The translations under genes and the position numbers were made by a program. Positions 50,795 through 61,600 of a DNA stretch of 64,000 nucleotides are shown here, in pieces. Numbering within the stretch: position 1 is the first letter of the stretch; each line of letters starts with the position of its first letter. Source of the stretch: Paenibacillus polysaccharolyticus (GTDB lineage Bacteria > Bacillota > Bacilli > Paenibacillales > Paenibacillaceae); assembly GCF_900102085.1 (NCBI RefSeq), contig NZ_FMVM01000021.1, positions 1-64,000 on the forward strand. The letters are read 5' to 3'. The notes under the pieces are model-generated. The model made no database searches. It had not been told where the DNA came from and worked only from the letters and a program-made list of their open reading frames with translations.

Positions 50795-52507
50795 TTATTT
50801 CTTGCGATCTTCATCGGTCGGATTCATCATGTCTGGACGTCTTCTCATCATATTCAGCGGGGCACGGATGACAAAATCCTTCCAATCACTCAAGTGGTAC
50901 GGAACCGCTGGTGCAATATAAGGCACCCCGAAGCTGGAGAGCCGAGCCAGATGTGTGCACATCAGCAAGAAGAACATAACCACGCCATACAATCCCATGA
51001 CTGCAGCACTGAACATGGCAGCAAAGCGCAACAATCGCAAGGTCAGCCCTGCACTATACACCGGAATAGTAAAGGATGAAATCGCCGTGACCGCCACGAC
51101 AATGACCAGAAACTGACTGATAATCCCCGCCTGTACTGCCGCCTGACCGATGATTAAACCTCCAACGATTCCCATCGCAGGTCCGATGGGTTTGGGCAGA
51201 CGAATCCCGGCCTCCCTTAGAATCTCAATGGACAGCTCCATAATCAAAGCTTCAATAATCGAAGGGAAGGGTACACCCGAACGGGTTTCAATAATCGTCA
51301 GCACTAGTTTTGTCGGAATCAGACCCGGATGGAACGAAATGAAGGAAATATAAAGCGCTGGGGCTAGCAAGGCTAGCATAGCTGCCATAAAACGTAAAAT
51401 TCGAAGGAATGTACTTGGAATCCAACGTTCATAGTAATCTTCTGGAGACTGGAGTAACATGCTGAAGGTAACCGGCACGACCAAAACAAACGGAGTTCCG
51501 TCCAGCAAAATAGCTACACGCCCTTCTAGTAAAGCACCGATAACGCGGTCAGGTCTTTCCGTATTCAAAATCTGCTGGAAAGGACTTAAGGCATCATCTT
51601 CAATCAGTTGTTCTACATAACCGGACTCCAGCATCGTGTCCATATCAATACTTTTCACACGTTTTATAACCTCGGTTACGAGTTTAGGATCGGCAATATC
51701 CTGAATATAAGCAATAGCCAAGTCTTTTTTGATCCGGCTGCCCACTTCAAACTTTTCAATAAACAAACTCTGATCGCTTCCATAACGCCGTAGAATACCA
51801 GTGTTATCACTAAGCTCCTCTGTAAAACCGATACGCGGTCCACGTAGCAAACCTTCAGACAAAGGTTCATCCACCCCACGTGTCTTTAATCTGGACGTTC
51901 CGATCAGCATGGCTCCCGGCAGGCCGTCCACCAACAAACCGTTTTTCCCTACTAAAACACTTTTTGCAAGCTTCTGTAGAGACTCTGTCTCCTGAACCTC
52001 ACTGACGGGAAGAATTTGAGTTTTCAGATACGTGGACAGGAAGTCTGCTTGTTCAGGATGAAGGAAGCTTTCCTGTTTGAGTTCAGGTATTCCCTTAATC
52101 ATCAAAGGTTCAATTAAATATTGGTCGATCAGATCTGTATCCGTAAGCCCTTCGGTATACATGATCGCCGCTCTCGTGTTCGTTCCTCGAATGGTGAACT
52201 CTCGAATATGTACATCTGCATTTTTGCCAAACGTCTCTCGAACCGTTATCAGATCTGTCGTGTATGTTCCGGTTAGCTTAATGTTGGCATAGTGCCCCGT
52301 TTCTGTCCCTGGCCCGATGCCGGCTTCCGCTGGTGAAATGTCCTTCGGCGAAGGAATCATTTTATTTTTGCGAGAGAAGCTGCCCCGCTTGATTGCCGTA
52401 TGGAACCAGTTGGTCGTGAAATATATCATAATCGGTACAATAAACACCATGAGTGCCTGTGCCCAGATGGTCCATTTCGGTACATAAGATAAGATCGTTG
52501 ACCACAC
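50795..52507 (-). CDS. Spore germination protein, GerAA/GerKA family
   Basis: A 570-residue membrane protein. The large N-terminal hydrophilic domain contains TGTYTTDLITVRETFGKNAD, TDTDLIDQYLIEP and RIGFTEELSDNTGILRR; the C-terminal part has about five membrane segments with RSGVPFPSIIEALIMELSIEILREAG, RLPKPIGPAMGIVGGLIIGQAAVQAGI, and RLLRFAAMFSAAVMGLYG. The N-terminus carries an extra membrane segment before the usual start. The start is uncertain: GTG 52507 after GGGAGG is plausible; TTG 52540 is another choice. It pairs with the GerB and GerC genes to form one germinant receptor. Confidence 0.88.
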   Translation of the reverse strand: MWSTILSYVPKWTIWAQALMVFIVPIMIYFTTNWFHTAIKRGSFSRKNKMIPSPKDISPAEAGIGPGTETGHYANIKLTGTYTTDLITVRETFGKNADVHIREFTIRGTNTRAAIMYTEGLTDTDLIDQYLIEPLMIKGIPELKQESFLHPEQADFLSTYLKTQILPVSEVQETESLQKLAKSVLVGKNGLLVDGLPGAMLIGTSRLKTRGVDEPLSEGLLRGPRIGFTEELSDNTGILRRYGSDQSLFIEKFEVGSRIKKDLAIAYIQDIADPKLVTEVIKRVKSIDMDTMLESGYVEQLIEDDALSPFQQILNTERPDRVIGALLEGRVAILLDGTPFVLVVPVTFSMLLQSPEDYYERWIPSTFLRILRFMAAMLALLAPALYISFISFHPGLIPTKLVLTIIETRSGVPFPSIIEALIMELSIEILREAGIRLPKPIGPAMGIVGGLIIGQAAVQAGIISQFLVIVVAVTAISSFTIPVYSAGLTLRLLRFAAMFSAAVMGLYGVVMFFLLMCTHLARLSSFGVPYIAPAVPYHLSDWKDFVIRAPLNMMRRRPDMMNPTDEDRKK

Positions 52508-52677
52508 CCTCCATCCATCCTCCCTTCTCTGTAAAATCAAACCACAGGTATTCCCGGCTTATTGTGTCCTGTTTACCCATAAAAATTCCGTGATTTTGGC
52601 AGGATATGCAATAGAACACTTTCTTGCCTGATGGTTAACGACCACTTTTGATTTGCGAGGAATATGATCCACACAGC

Positions 52678-52715
52678 AAAAAAACGACCCTGCCATGAGC
52701 ACAGAATCGTTCTGA
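52678..52715 (-). terminator. Terminator after the PAS-receptor gene
   Basis: AACGATTCTG pairs imperfectly with CAGGGTCGTT, followed by T7 on the minus strand. It lies between the receptor stop and the GerA operon. Confidence 0.65.
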
Positions 52716-52740
52716 AATTCATACCGTATTTATTTTTCGC

Positions 52741-53661
52741 TTACACAATTCGGGTTACATGCTGTGCCTTATCATCCAGTAAAGTGGCCGCGTCCGCGAT
52801 CGTTTTGAAATCATTTAACGCAATCTCAATTCTTTCGTGACTTTGTTGCACGTAGTCCTCTACCTTTTTCGTACCATTGGTAATATTGGTAATCTCTTTG
52901 GTGATGCCTGTTACACTGTCTCGAATCTCATTAATTGAATTCTCCACCATGGCTGACAGCTTGCGCACTTCTTTCGCCACAATATCGAATCCTCGGCCGA
53001 ACTCTCCTGCATGTGCAGCCTCAATCGCTGCATTGAGCGCGAGTAATTGTGTCTGAGAAGAGATTTCCCGAATCGTTCGCACCACACCTTGAATGGAGCC
53101 AGCCTGTTCTTGCAGATGCGTTAGTGTAGACTGGTTAGCTGCAGATACTTCGGAGATATAAGAAACGCTAGACATTAGCTCATGGCTTCGGCCAATTCCG
53201 GCACCTGCCTGCTCATTCAGTTCTTGAGATAGCGCCTTCAATTCCTGAACAACGGCTGTAATGTTATTTTGGCGATTCGTAATATCCGTAGCCATCTTGC
53301 AAACGCCAAGTACCTTCTGATTCGACGCATCAAACACGGGCATATATGTAGCTTCGAGCCATACCGATTGGCCTTTGGCATCCATACGCTCAATCTTGTC
53401 CTGAAAGCTGTTTCCAGCCAAAATACTTCTCCAGAACTCCTCATATGCCGGACTATCTGTAAATGTTCCAAAGCATAATTGCCGATGCTGCATTCCATAC
53501 ATCTCTTCCTTGGTATACCCCATTCTTGAAGCAAATACATCGTTCACGTATGTAACCCTGCGGTTTAAGTCGAAGCGAATAATCGCCAAACTTTTCTCCA
53601 TCGCCTTGACCACTAAATCGTCCGTCACCTGATCTTGCCGCCCCGTCTCCAATAAAGACAT
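52741..53661 (-). CDS. Soluble PAS-domain methyl-accepting-type receptor
   Basis: A 306-residue cytosolic protein with no membrane segment. A PAS domain (about 20-135: SLAIIRFDLNRRVTYVNDVFAS, VLGVCKMATDITNR) precedes a short chemotaxis signalling domain whose hairpin tip reads ISSQTQLLALNAAIEAAHAGE then FGRGFDIVAKEVRKLS. The PAS pocket suggests a small ligand or redox sensor. The signalling domain is short, like the YfmS/HemAT-type soluble receptors. ATG 53661 is preferred to the start at 53676. It should bind CheA/CheW. Confidence 0.88.
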   Translation of the reverse strand: MSLLETGRQDQVTDDLVVKAMEKSLAIIRFDLNRRVTYVNDVFASRMGYTKEEMYGMQHRQLCFGTFTDSPAYEEFWRSILAGNSFQDKIERMDAKGQSVWLEATYMPVFDASNQKVLGVCKMATDITNRQNNITAVVQELKALSQELNEQAGAGIGRSHELMSSVSYISEVSAANQSTLTHLQEQAGSIQGVVRTIREISSQTQLLALNAAIEAAHAGEFGRGFDIVAKEVRKLSAMVENSINEIRDSVTGITKEITNITNGTKKVEDYVQQSHERIEIALNDFKTIADAATLLDDKAQHVTRIV

Positions 53662-53889
53662 CCAAATCCCCCACAATCCGTCCCATAGTCAATAAAGTGT
53701 TGCATTTAATTACTTCATGCCGTTCATGATAGATGCATTCATGCGATGCGTTGACTCCTAGTAATGATACCCGAATTCAGGACTTATGGATCACTAATTT
53801 GCACGAATCCCAAAAAATATTTTTTTGTGTACATACAACCTTCATACTCTGGGTCATTATTCACAATCTGTGGGGATATAGAGCAACAT

Positions 53890-53926
53890 AAAAAGCAAGT
53901 TATGGGTAATCATAACTTGCTTTTTT
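53890..53926. terminator. Bidirectional terminator after the VOC gene
   Basis: AAAAAGCAAGTTATG pairs exactly with CATAACTTGCTTTTT around a 6-base loop. It lies 40 bp past the VOC protein stop. Confidence 0.88.
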
Positions 53927-53964
53927 CTGGCGACTTTATTCTATATAAGTTGAACTAAAAAAAC

Positions 53965-54408
53965 TTAGAAATCATGTACCGTTACACATAACTGAATGAT
54001 AACACCAAACGGATCACGGACAATCCCGTAGCCGGGACTAAATTCATTCCTTCCATAAGGCACAAGCACCTTCACCCCTTCATGTTGCGTCAACGCCTCG
54101 TATAGTCCATCCATTTGGCTTTGATCCTGAGATTGAATGCACAGCGATGTACTGTTTCCCAGTTCCCAAGGTCTCTCCACATCCATCGCTTCCTCCGCAA
54201 TCATGATTTTGTTCGCTCCGATCTTCAGCACGGAATGGGTGATGTACTCATCCTGGCCGTCAGGATACGTGAAATCGGGACTCATCTGCTTCATTTCTTT
54301 GTAGCTTTTTCGGAATAATACTTTCGCACCCAACGTTTTTTCGTAAAATGTAATTGCTTCTGCCGCTTCTCCGTTCATCGAGAGAAAGGGGATAACTTCA
54401 ACATTCAT
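53965..54408 (-). CDS. VOC-superfamily (PhnB/glyoxalase-like) protein
   Basis: A 147-residue protein of the PhnB-like VOC family: EVIPFLSMNGEAAEAITFYEK at the start, KIMIAEEAM, and a RDPFGVIIQLCV C-terminal strand. Metal residues typical of glyoxalase are not fully conserved, so it could be a binding or isomerase-type protein. ATG 54408 (AAGGAGG upstream) is chosen. It is divergent from the WYL regulator gene, a common pairing in Bacilli. Confidence 0.85.
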   Translation of the reverse strand: MNVEVIPFLSMNGEAAEAITFYEKTLGAKVLFRKSYKEMKQMSPDFTYPDGQDEYITHSVLKIGANKIMIAEEAMDVERPWELGNSTSLCIQSQDQSQMDGLYEALTQHEGVKVLVPYGRNEFSPGYGIVRDPFGVIIQLCVTVHDF

Positions 54409-54504
54409 GTGACTTGCCTCCTTCATTTGTCTGTCTTACACTTATTACTATAACGACTAAAGGTGCCAATAGATGACACCATTGAGAGGAGGAGATGCCA
54501 ACAA

Positions 54505-55551
54505 ATGAAAAAGACTGAACGTCTACACCATATGCTTCGCTTTATTAATCAAAAACAGCACTTCACTCTACCTGATCTCATGCAAGAGTTTCAAATATCC
54601 AAACGAACCGCATTACGCGATATTGCGTCTTTGGAAGAGATGGGTGCGCCCATTTATGCGGAGTATGGACGTTACGGCGGTTATCGTCTGCTCCAGCAGA
54701 TGCAACTGCCTCCGATCTCTTTTAATACCGATGAGCTTCATGCCCTGTACTTCGCTATGCAGGCTCTCCGTAGCTTCACCAGTTTGCCTTTTCGAACCAC
54801 ATTTGAATCTGTTCATAAGAAATTTATGGCAGCATTATCAGACAGACAGCAAGAAAACATTCATAACATGCAACAGCGTGTCGCTTTTAAACATACCGAA
54901 CAGATCAAAGACAGTGCTCATCTGGAGCTTCTATTAAATGCCGCAGTACAGCAGATCGTTATTCAAATTACGTATCATGACAAAAACAGGAGTGCGGCGG
55001 AGCAGAGTAAAGTCGCAGTTTCTATTGAGAACAAAGAGCCTACGAAAGAGAATCTGGAAGATTACCATGATCAGTCAGAAGCAGTTTCCAAAACAAAAAC
55101 CAGCACCCGTATTATACAGCCCATTGCGCTATATTCTATTAAAGGGTACTGGTATTGCCAGTCATACGATCTGAAGAAAAAAGCATACCGTGTATTTCGC
55201 TGTGATCGAATCATTTCGGCTGTATTAACGGAGATCGAACCTGTCGCACACCTTGCTGACATACATAGTGAACATCTCCGTTCCCTATGGAAACCTTCCG
55301 AACAAGCTATCTCATTTCAATGCAAAATCAGTGAGGCGGGCATGGATCAATTTCAGCAAAATCACTACCCCTCCATGCGCCTTGAAGAACAAGCCGGATT
55401 CTATCTGCTCGTCGGAACCTATGAACCTCATGAACTGGAGTTCATTGTGAGCTACCTTGCAGGGTACGGTACTTCCATTAAGATTGTGGAGCCTGAGATG
55501 TTGAAGGAATCGTTGAGACAATACTATTTAAATTTGTTGGAGTGGATTTGA
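54505..55551 (+). CDS. WYL-domain transcriptional regulator (YafY/YobV-like)
   Basis: A 348-residue regulator. The N-terminal HTH (KKTERLHHMLRFINQKQHFT then LMQEFQISKRTALRDIASLE) is followed by GAPIYAEYGRYGGYRLL, a WYL domain (IQPIALYSIKGYWYCQSYD, about 205-230) and a WCX tail. It carries an unusual acidic/Lys insertion (about 165-195, KVAVSIENKEPTKENLEDYH) before the WYL strand. ATG 54505 is chosen; the GTG at 54463 would add 14 residues. It probably regulates itself and the divergent VOC gene. Confidence 0.85.
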   Translation: MKKTERLHHMLRFINQKQHFTLPDLMQEFQISKRTALRDIASLEEMGAPIYAEYGRYGGYRLLQQMQLPPISFNTDELHALYFAMQALRSFTSLPFRTTFESVHKKFMAALSDRQQENIHNMQQRVAFKHTEQIKDSAHLELLLNAAVQQIVIQITYHDKNRSAAEQSKVAVSIENKEPTKENLEDYHDQSEAVSKTKTSTRIIQPIALYSIKGYWYCQSYDLKKKAYRVFRCDRIISAVLTEIEPVAHLADIHSEHLRSLWKPSEQAISFQCKISEAGMDQFQQNHYPSMRLEEQAGFYLLVGTYEPHELEFIVSYLAGYGTSIKIVEPEMLKESLRQYYLNLLEWI

Positions 55552-55558
55552 TGCTAAT

Positions 55559-55620
55559 AAAAAATACCCGGTAGAGTGCATACCGAGAAAAAATACGGCA
55601 TACACCCAAGCCGGGTATAA
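55559..55620 (-). terminator. Terminator of the NRPS gene (nested hairpin)
   Basis: ATACCCGG and CCGGGTAT form the outer stem (55564-55571 with 55611-55618), a second stem with G-U pairs (GTGCATACCG with CGGCATACAC) lies inside, and TTTTTTATT follows on the minus strand. It lies just past the NRPS stop at 55623, showing that no NRPS gene follows in this direction. Confidence 0.85.
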
Positions 55621-55622
55621 GA

Positions 55623-58600
55623 TTAGAACATAATATCAATGGCCTCTATCTCGTCTTGTTCCTGTTCGAATTGACCGTTCAGGGAAATATCCTTCAGCAA
55701 CATCGAAGGCTGTTCGCCAATCTGGCTGATGATTCCGAGCAGATCCTGAGCGAAATTATCGATCAGATTGCGTGTAAACAACTTGGTCGCATATTCAAAC
55801 TGCCCGGTCATCCCCTCATCTAGCATCGAAATGACCAAAGTCAGATCGAATTGAGCAACTGTATGCTTTTCCGGATAAGATTCGATCTGGATCTCTCCGA
55901 AGTTTTGAACGTTATCTTCCTTCGTTTCCAGGGCAAACATGACATCGAATACAGGATTGCGGCTTAGATCTCGCGGTACCTGAAGTTTCTTCACAAGCTC
56001 CTCAAACGGATAATCCTGGTGATCGTAAGCCCCCAGCATCGTTTCTTTGACTTCGTTCAAGTAAGCAAGGAATGTCTTCTCCCCCGAAGGATAATGGCGA
56101 ATGGCCAACGTGTTGACAAACATTCCGATAAGTGGCTCCAAGTCGGTATGTGTGCGACCCGAAACCGGCGTGCCTACAATGAAGTCTTCTTGCCCCGAGT
56201 ACTTGCTGAGCAGGATAGAATAGGCCGCAGATAAGACCATATAAAGAGTAGCACCGTTCTGACTGGCGATGCGTTCCAAGCTTTCCGTCATCTGCTGGTC
56301 GATATTGAAAGGCAGCACATCTCCCTCAAAGCTGCGATTGACAGGTCTGACAAAATCCGTAGGCAGTTCAAGCGTCGGCAGTTCTCCTTCCAGCACGTCC
56401 AGCCAATAGGATTCCTGACGTTTCAGCTGTTCTTTTACAGGCTCAGACTGTTGCCAAGCGGCATATTCCTTGTATTGAATTCGAAGCGGTTCAAGAGTCT
56501 CGCCGTTATACAGGCGTAAGAGTTCTTCGACGAATATGCCCATCGACATGCCATCCGTGATGATATGATGGATGTCCAGCATAAGCAAGTGCCGTTCCGC
56601 TTCCCATTCAACTAAGCCCACACGTAACAGCGGCGGCCGCTCCAAATCAAAGACTCGCACAAATCCGTCTGCGATATTTCTCGTTTCACTTTCTGTCGCT
56701 TTGGTATACTCGACGGCAAACTCCAAGTTCGGATAAATTCGTTGTACGGGTTCACCGTCCACCATTTCGAAGCCAGTTCGCAAAACTTCATGACGAGCGA
56801 TTAATCCTTTGAGCGCGGACTCGAATTGATTCCGTTCCAAACGCCCGACGAGAACCGTCATGCCGGACATGTTGTAACTAAGCTCCGCGCCCTCCATCTG
56901 TTGCTGGATGTACAACCGTTTTTGCACGGAGGAGAGCGGATAGTAATCCTTCTGATCCAGCACCGGAATGGATCGGTGTTCCTGCCACTCCAATTGACTG
57001 ATTAATTCAGCCATCGATTCAACCGTCGAGTGTCGGAACACATCGCGCAGCGGCAAGTCTACACTCAATTCCTTGTGCACCTTACTAACCAGCATTGTCG
57101 CCCGTAAGGAGTGCCCGCCAAGATCAAAGAAGTTATCCGTTACACCTATTGTTATTAGTCCGAGCACGTCCTGCCAGATGGCGACCAGTTTCGCCTCTAG
57201 CTTGGTTCGCGGCGCCACGTATTCGCTTCCTCCTCCAGCTCCTTCTTCTGGCGCTGGCAACGCCTTCCAGTCAACTTTCCCATTCGGCGTTAGTGGCAAG
57301 TTTTCCAATTCTACAAAGTACGATGGGATCATGTAACCTGGCAACTCCTGGGCCAGCGCGCCGCGCAGATCTTTCACTACCAGATCCATTCCCGTGTCCA
57401 CTGTGTAATATGCACATAGAACTTTCTGTCCATTTGCGTCATTTCGAACCAGCGCCACGGTTTCGCGCACGCCTTCCACCTGTAGCAACTTCGCTTCGAC
57501 TTCGCCTGTTTCGATCCGGTAACCCCGGATTTTTGCCTGGTTGTCCATCCGACCGATAAAGTCCACGTTGCCGTCTTTTGTCCATCTCGCCAAGTCTCCC
57601 GTGCGATATAAACGCTCACCTGCTGAGAACGGGCTGTCTACGAACTTTTCTTCCGTCAGCTCTGGACGGTTCAAGTATCCGCGCGCGACCCCAACTCCGC
57701 CAATAACCAGTTCGCCCAGCACCCCGACAGGCACCGGATTCAGGTGCGCATCTACAATGTAAAACTTCGCATTTAACCATGCTTTTCCGATAGGCACATG
57801 CCCCGTCTCGGGAAGCATTTCCAGTGACTCGTCGTAGAAACTGGAATCAATTGCCGCTTCCGTTACGCCATAAGCGTTGATGATTCGGAATTGCGAGCCA
57901 AATCGTTCCTGCAAGGTTCGATAATCGGCTACGCTGCAGCTGTCTGAACTTGTAATGAGCAGTTCCATCTGACTCATATCCAGCTGATTTTCATGCACAT
58001 ATTCCATAAACGGCACAATTAACGCTGGCGTCGATTCAAAAAGGGTCACCCGCTCTTGCTCGATCCAGTGGTGCAGACGCGACGGGTCAATCCGATCGTC
58101 CTTCGGCACAATGACCATCGTGCCTCCGTTGTACAGCGTGCGTGCGATATCACCCACGAACACGTCAAACGAGAAGCTGGCCAGCTGCAATAGCCGTACC
58201 GGGAACTGATCTAATCGGTATTCCCGTCGGTATCCTGCCGCCGTATTCACCAGGCTGCGGTGCTCGATCATAACGCCTTTAGGCTGTCCTGTCGTTCCCG
58301 ACGTGTAGATTACATAGGCCAGATCCTCTGGACGGGCTTCGTGGAAGCTGTCCATACCAGAACTTATCGGCGCATTTGCCCGCTCCTCGCTGTACGATGC
58401 TTCGTCGTCGAGGTACAGCACTGCCGACAAAGCCAGTTCCTCTTCAACGAGCCAAGCTTCGGCACGTTCTTGAAGTGGTTTCTGGGTGAGTAGTACCTTT
58501 GCCCCACTGTCTTCCAGCATGAACCGCACACGGTCTGCCGGGTAATCCGGGTCGAGCGGTACATACGCGCCGCCTGCTTTCCAGACAGCCAGCACGGCTA

Positions 58601-61600
58601 CCAGCAAATCCACCGAACGTTCGGCGAGAATGCCGACGATGGATTCACGGCCGATGCCGCTTGCACGCAGTGTAGCGGCCAAACGGTTCGCCCGCTCATT
58701 CAGCTCCGCATACGTTAGACGGTCGTTCTCGTACACAACGGCCTCCGATTCAGGCGCTTGTTGCGCCTGTTCCTCGAACAGACGGTGGAACGTAGCTGCA
58801 GGAGCAGCTTCCACTTCTGAAAGCGCCGGGTTAAACGCGCAGAGAATTTGTTCTTTTTCCACAGTGGTTAAGATATCCAATTCAGCAATGGTCCCTGACG
58901 GGTTACGGAGAATGGATTCGAGCAGTTGCAAGTAATGAGATGCCATTTTCTCCACCGTTTCGGTTTTATAAAGAGCTGTGGCATATTCAAACAGATATTC
59001 CAACCCTTCCTCAATCTCCGTCACGTCTAAACTTAGATCGAATTTAGAAATAATCTCTTCGCTGGCGTACGTCGATAAGCGGAGTCCAGGAAGCTGGATT
59101 TCCAAATTCTCTGTATTCTGCAAAGCAAACATCGTATCAAACAACGGATTACGGCTTAGGTCCCGAGCCACACTCACCTTATCTACCAGTTCTTCAAACG
59201 GATAATTCTGATGTTCAAAAGCACCCAGGGTGGTCTCCTTGATTTCCTTCAAATAGTCAAGGAACGTCTTATCGGCAGCCGGATAACTGCGAATAGCCAA
59301 AGTATTAACGAACATGCCGATCAATGGCTGAACGTCACTATGATTTCTTCCCGCAATCGGTGTACCGACGACCACGTCTTCTTGTCCTGTGTATTTCTGC
59401 AACAATATCGTATATCCAGCAAGTAGAACCATGTAAAGTGTTGCACCGTTCTCGGATGCAAGTCGTTTCAGACCCTCGCTTTGCTCGCTATTCATAAACA
59501 ATTGAAGTGTACGTCCCTCGTAACGCTGCATTGTCGGGCGCGGATAGTCAGTCGGCAATTCCAAAACCGGCAGTTCTCCGCGGAACATGTCCAGCCAGTA
59601 GGCTTCTTGCTTAGCAAGCTGCGCCTTCTGCTCGTTTGATTGTTGCCATACCGCGTAATCTTTGTACTGAATGCGGAGCGGATCAAGCGACTTACCGCTG
59701 TACAAATGTACGAATTCTTCGATTAGTACGTCTATTGAGACACCGTCAGATACGATATGATGCGTATCAAACATCAGAATATGCCGGTCCGGCGCCAGTT
59801 CGGCAAGACCTACACGCAGCAGTGGCGGCTTCGCAAGATCAAACGGACGAACGAATTGGCGCACCGTCTCTTCCGCTTGATCTCCGCTGATCTGCACATA
59901 TTCCACATCGAAGACGACTTCATCATAAATCTGCTGAATCGCTTCGCCTTTTATCATCTCAAAGCCAGTACGCAGCGTTTCATGACGAGCTACGAGTTCA
60001 CGGAATGTTTCCGCAAACCGCTGTCGGTCAAGCTCACCTTCGAGCAACATAGCTCCCGGTATGTTGTAACTCAGCTCGGCTCCTTCCAGCTGGTTCAAAA
60101 TATAAAGACGTTTCTGAGCGGAAGAGAGCGGATAATACGCGCTCGGTTCCGCAACCGGAATAGCTGTGAACGAGCCGTTCTCCAGCTTCTCCATAGCCTT
60201 GGCCATTTCCTCAACCGTGGAGTAGCGGAATACGTCGCGAAGCGGGAATTGTACGCCTAGCTCTTTATGCATTTTGCTGACTAGCGTTGTCGCCCGCAGA
60301 GAGTGTCCGCCCAGATCGAAGAAATTGTCAGTTACGCCCACTGCTTTCTCCCGCACAAGCACATCTTGCCAGATAACAGCCAGCTTGGCCTCCAGTTCGG
60401 TGCGCGGAGCCACATATTCACGACCTCCATCTGCTCCCGTCTCTGGTGCCGGCAGTGCCTTCCGGTCGATTTTTCCATTCGGCGTCAGAGGCAGGTGCTC
60501 CATTTCTACGAAGTATGACGGAACCATGTACCCCGGCAACTCGCTTGAGATGGCTCGTTTCAGGTCTGCTACGGTTAAGCCTTCTTCCGCAGTATAATAG
60601 GCGCACAACGCTTTCTGACCTTCTTGATCTTCCCTTACTACAACGACGGTTTCCTTCACGCCCGTTGCACGCAGCAACTTTGCTTCGACTTCGCCTGTTT
60701 CAATCCGGTAACCCCGGATTTTTGCCTGGTTGTCCATCCGACCAATGAAATCCACGTTGCCGTCTTTCGTCCATCTTGCCAAGTCTCCCGTGCGATACAA
60801 ACGCTCACCTGCTGAGAACGGGCTGTCTACGAACTTCTCTTCCGTCAGCTCTGGACGGTTCAGGTATCCGTGCGCGACCCCAATCCCGCCAATAACCAGT
60901 TCGCCCAGCACCCCGACAGGCACCGGATTCAGGTGTGCATCCACAATGTAAAACTTCGCATTTAGCCATGCTTTTCCGATAGGCACATGCCCCGTCTCGG
61001 GAAGCATTTCCAGTGACTCGTCGTAGAAACTGGAATCAATTGCCGCTTCCGTTACACCATAAGCATTGATAATTCTGAATTGCGAGCCAAATCGTTCCTG
61101 CAAGGTTCGATAATCTGCTACGCTGCAGCTGTCCGAACTTGTGATAAGCAGCTCCATCCCGCTCATATTCAGCCCCTGCTCATGCACATATTCCATAAAT
61201 GGCACAATCAGCGCTGGCGTCGATTCAAAAATAGTGACCTGCTCTTGCTCAATCCAGTGGTGCAGACGAGACGGATCGATCCGGTCATCCTTCGGCACAA
61301 TGACCATCGTGCCTCCGTTATACAGCGTGCGCGCAATATCGCCCACGAACACGTCAAACGAGAAGCTGGCAAGCTGCAATAACCGCACCGGGAACTGATC
61401 TAATCGATATTCCCTCCGGTATCCTGCCGCCGTATTCACCAGACTGCGGTGCTCGATCATAACGCCTTTAGGCTGCCCTGTCGTTCCCGACGTGTAGATT
61501 ACGTAGGCCAGATCCTCTGGTCGGGCTTCGTGGAAATCATCCATGCCAGAACTCATCGGCGTATTGGCCTGCTCTTCGCTGTACGATGCTTCGTCATCGA

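Noticed and set aside
55623..57060. Possibility that the NRPS is truncated by a frameshift before a thioesterase
   Set aside because: The last condensation domain is complete, the stop is followed at once by a strong terminator, and no thioesterase motif (GxSxG region) is found in any frame downstream.
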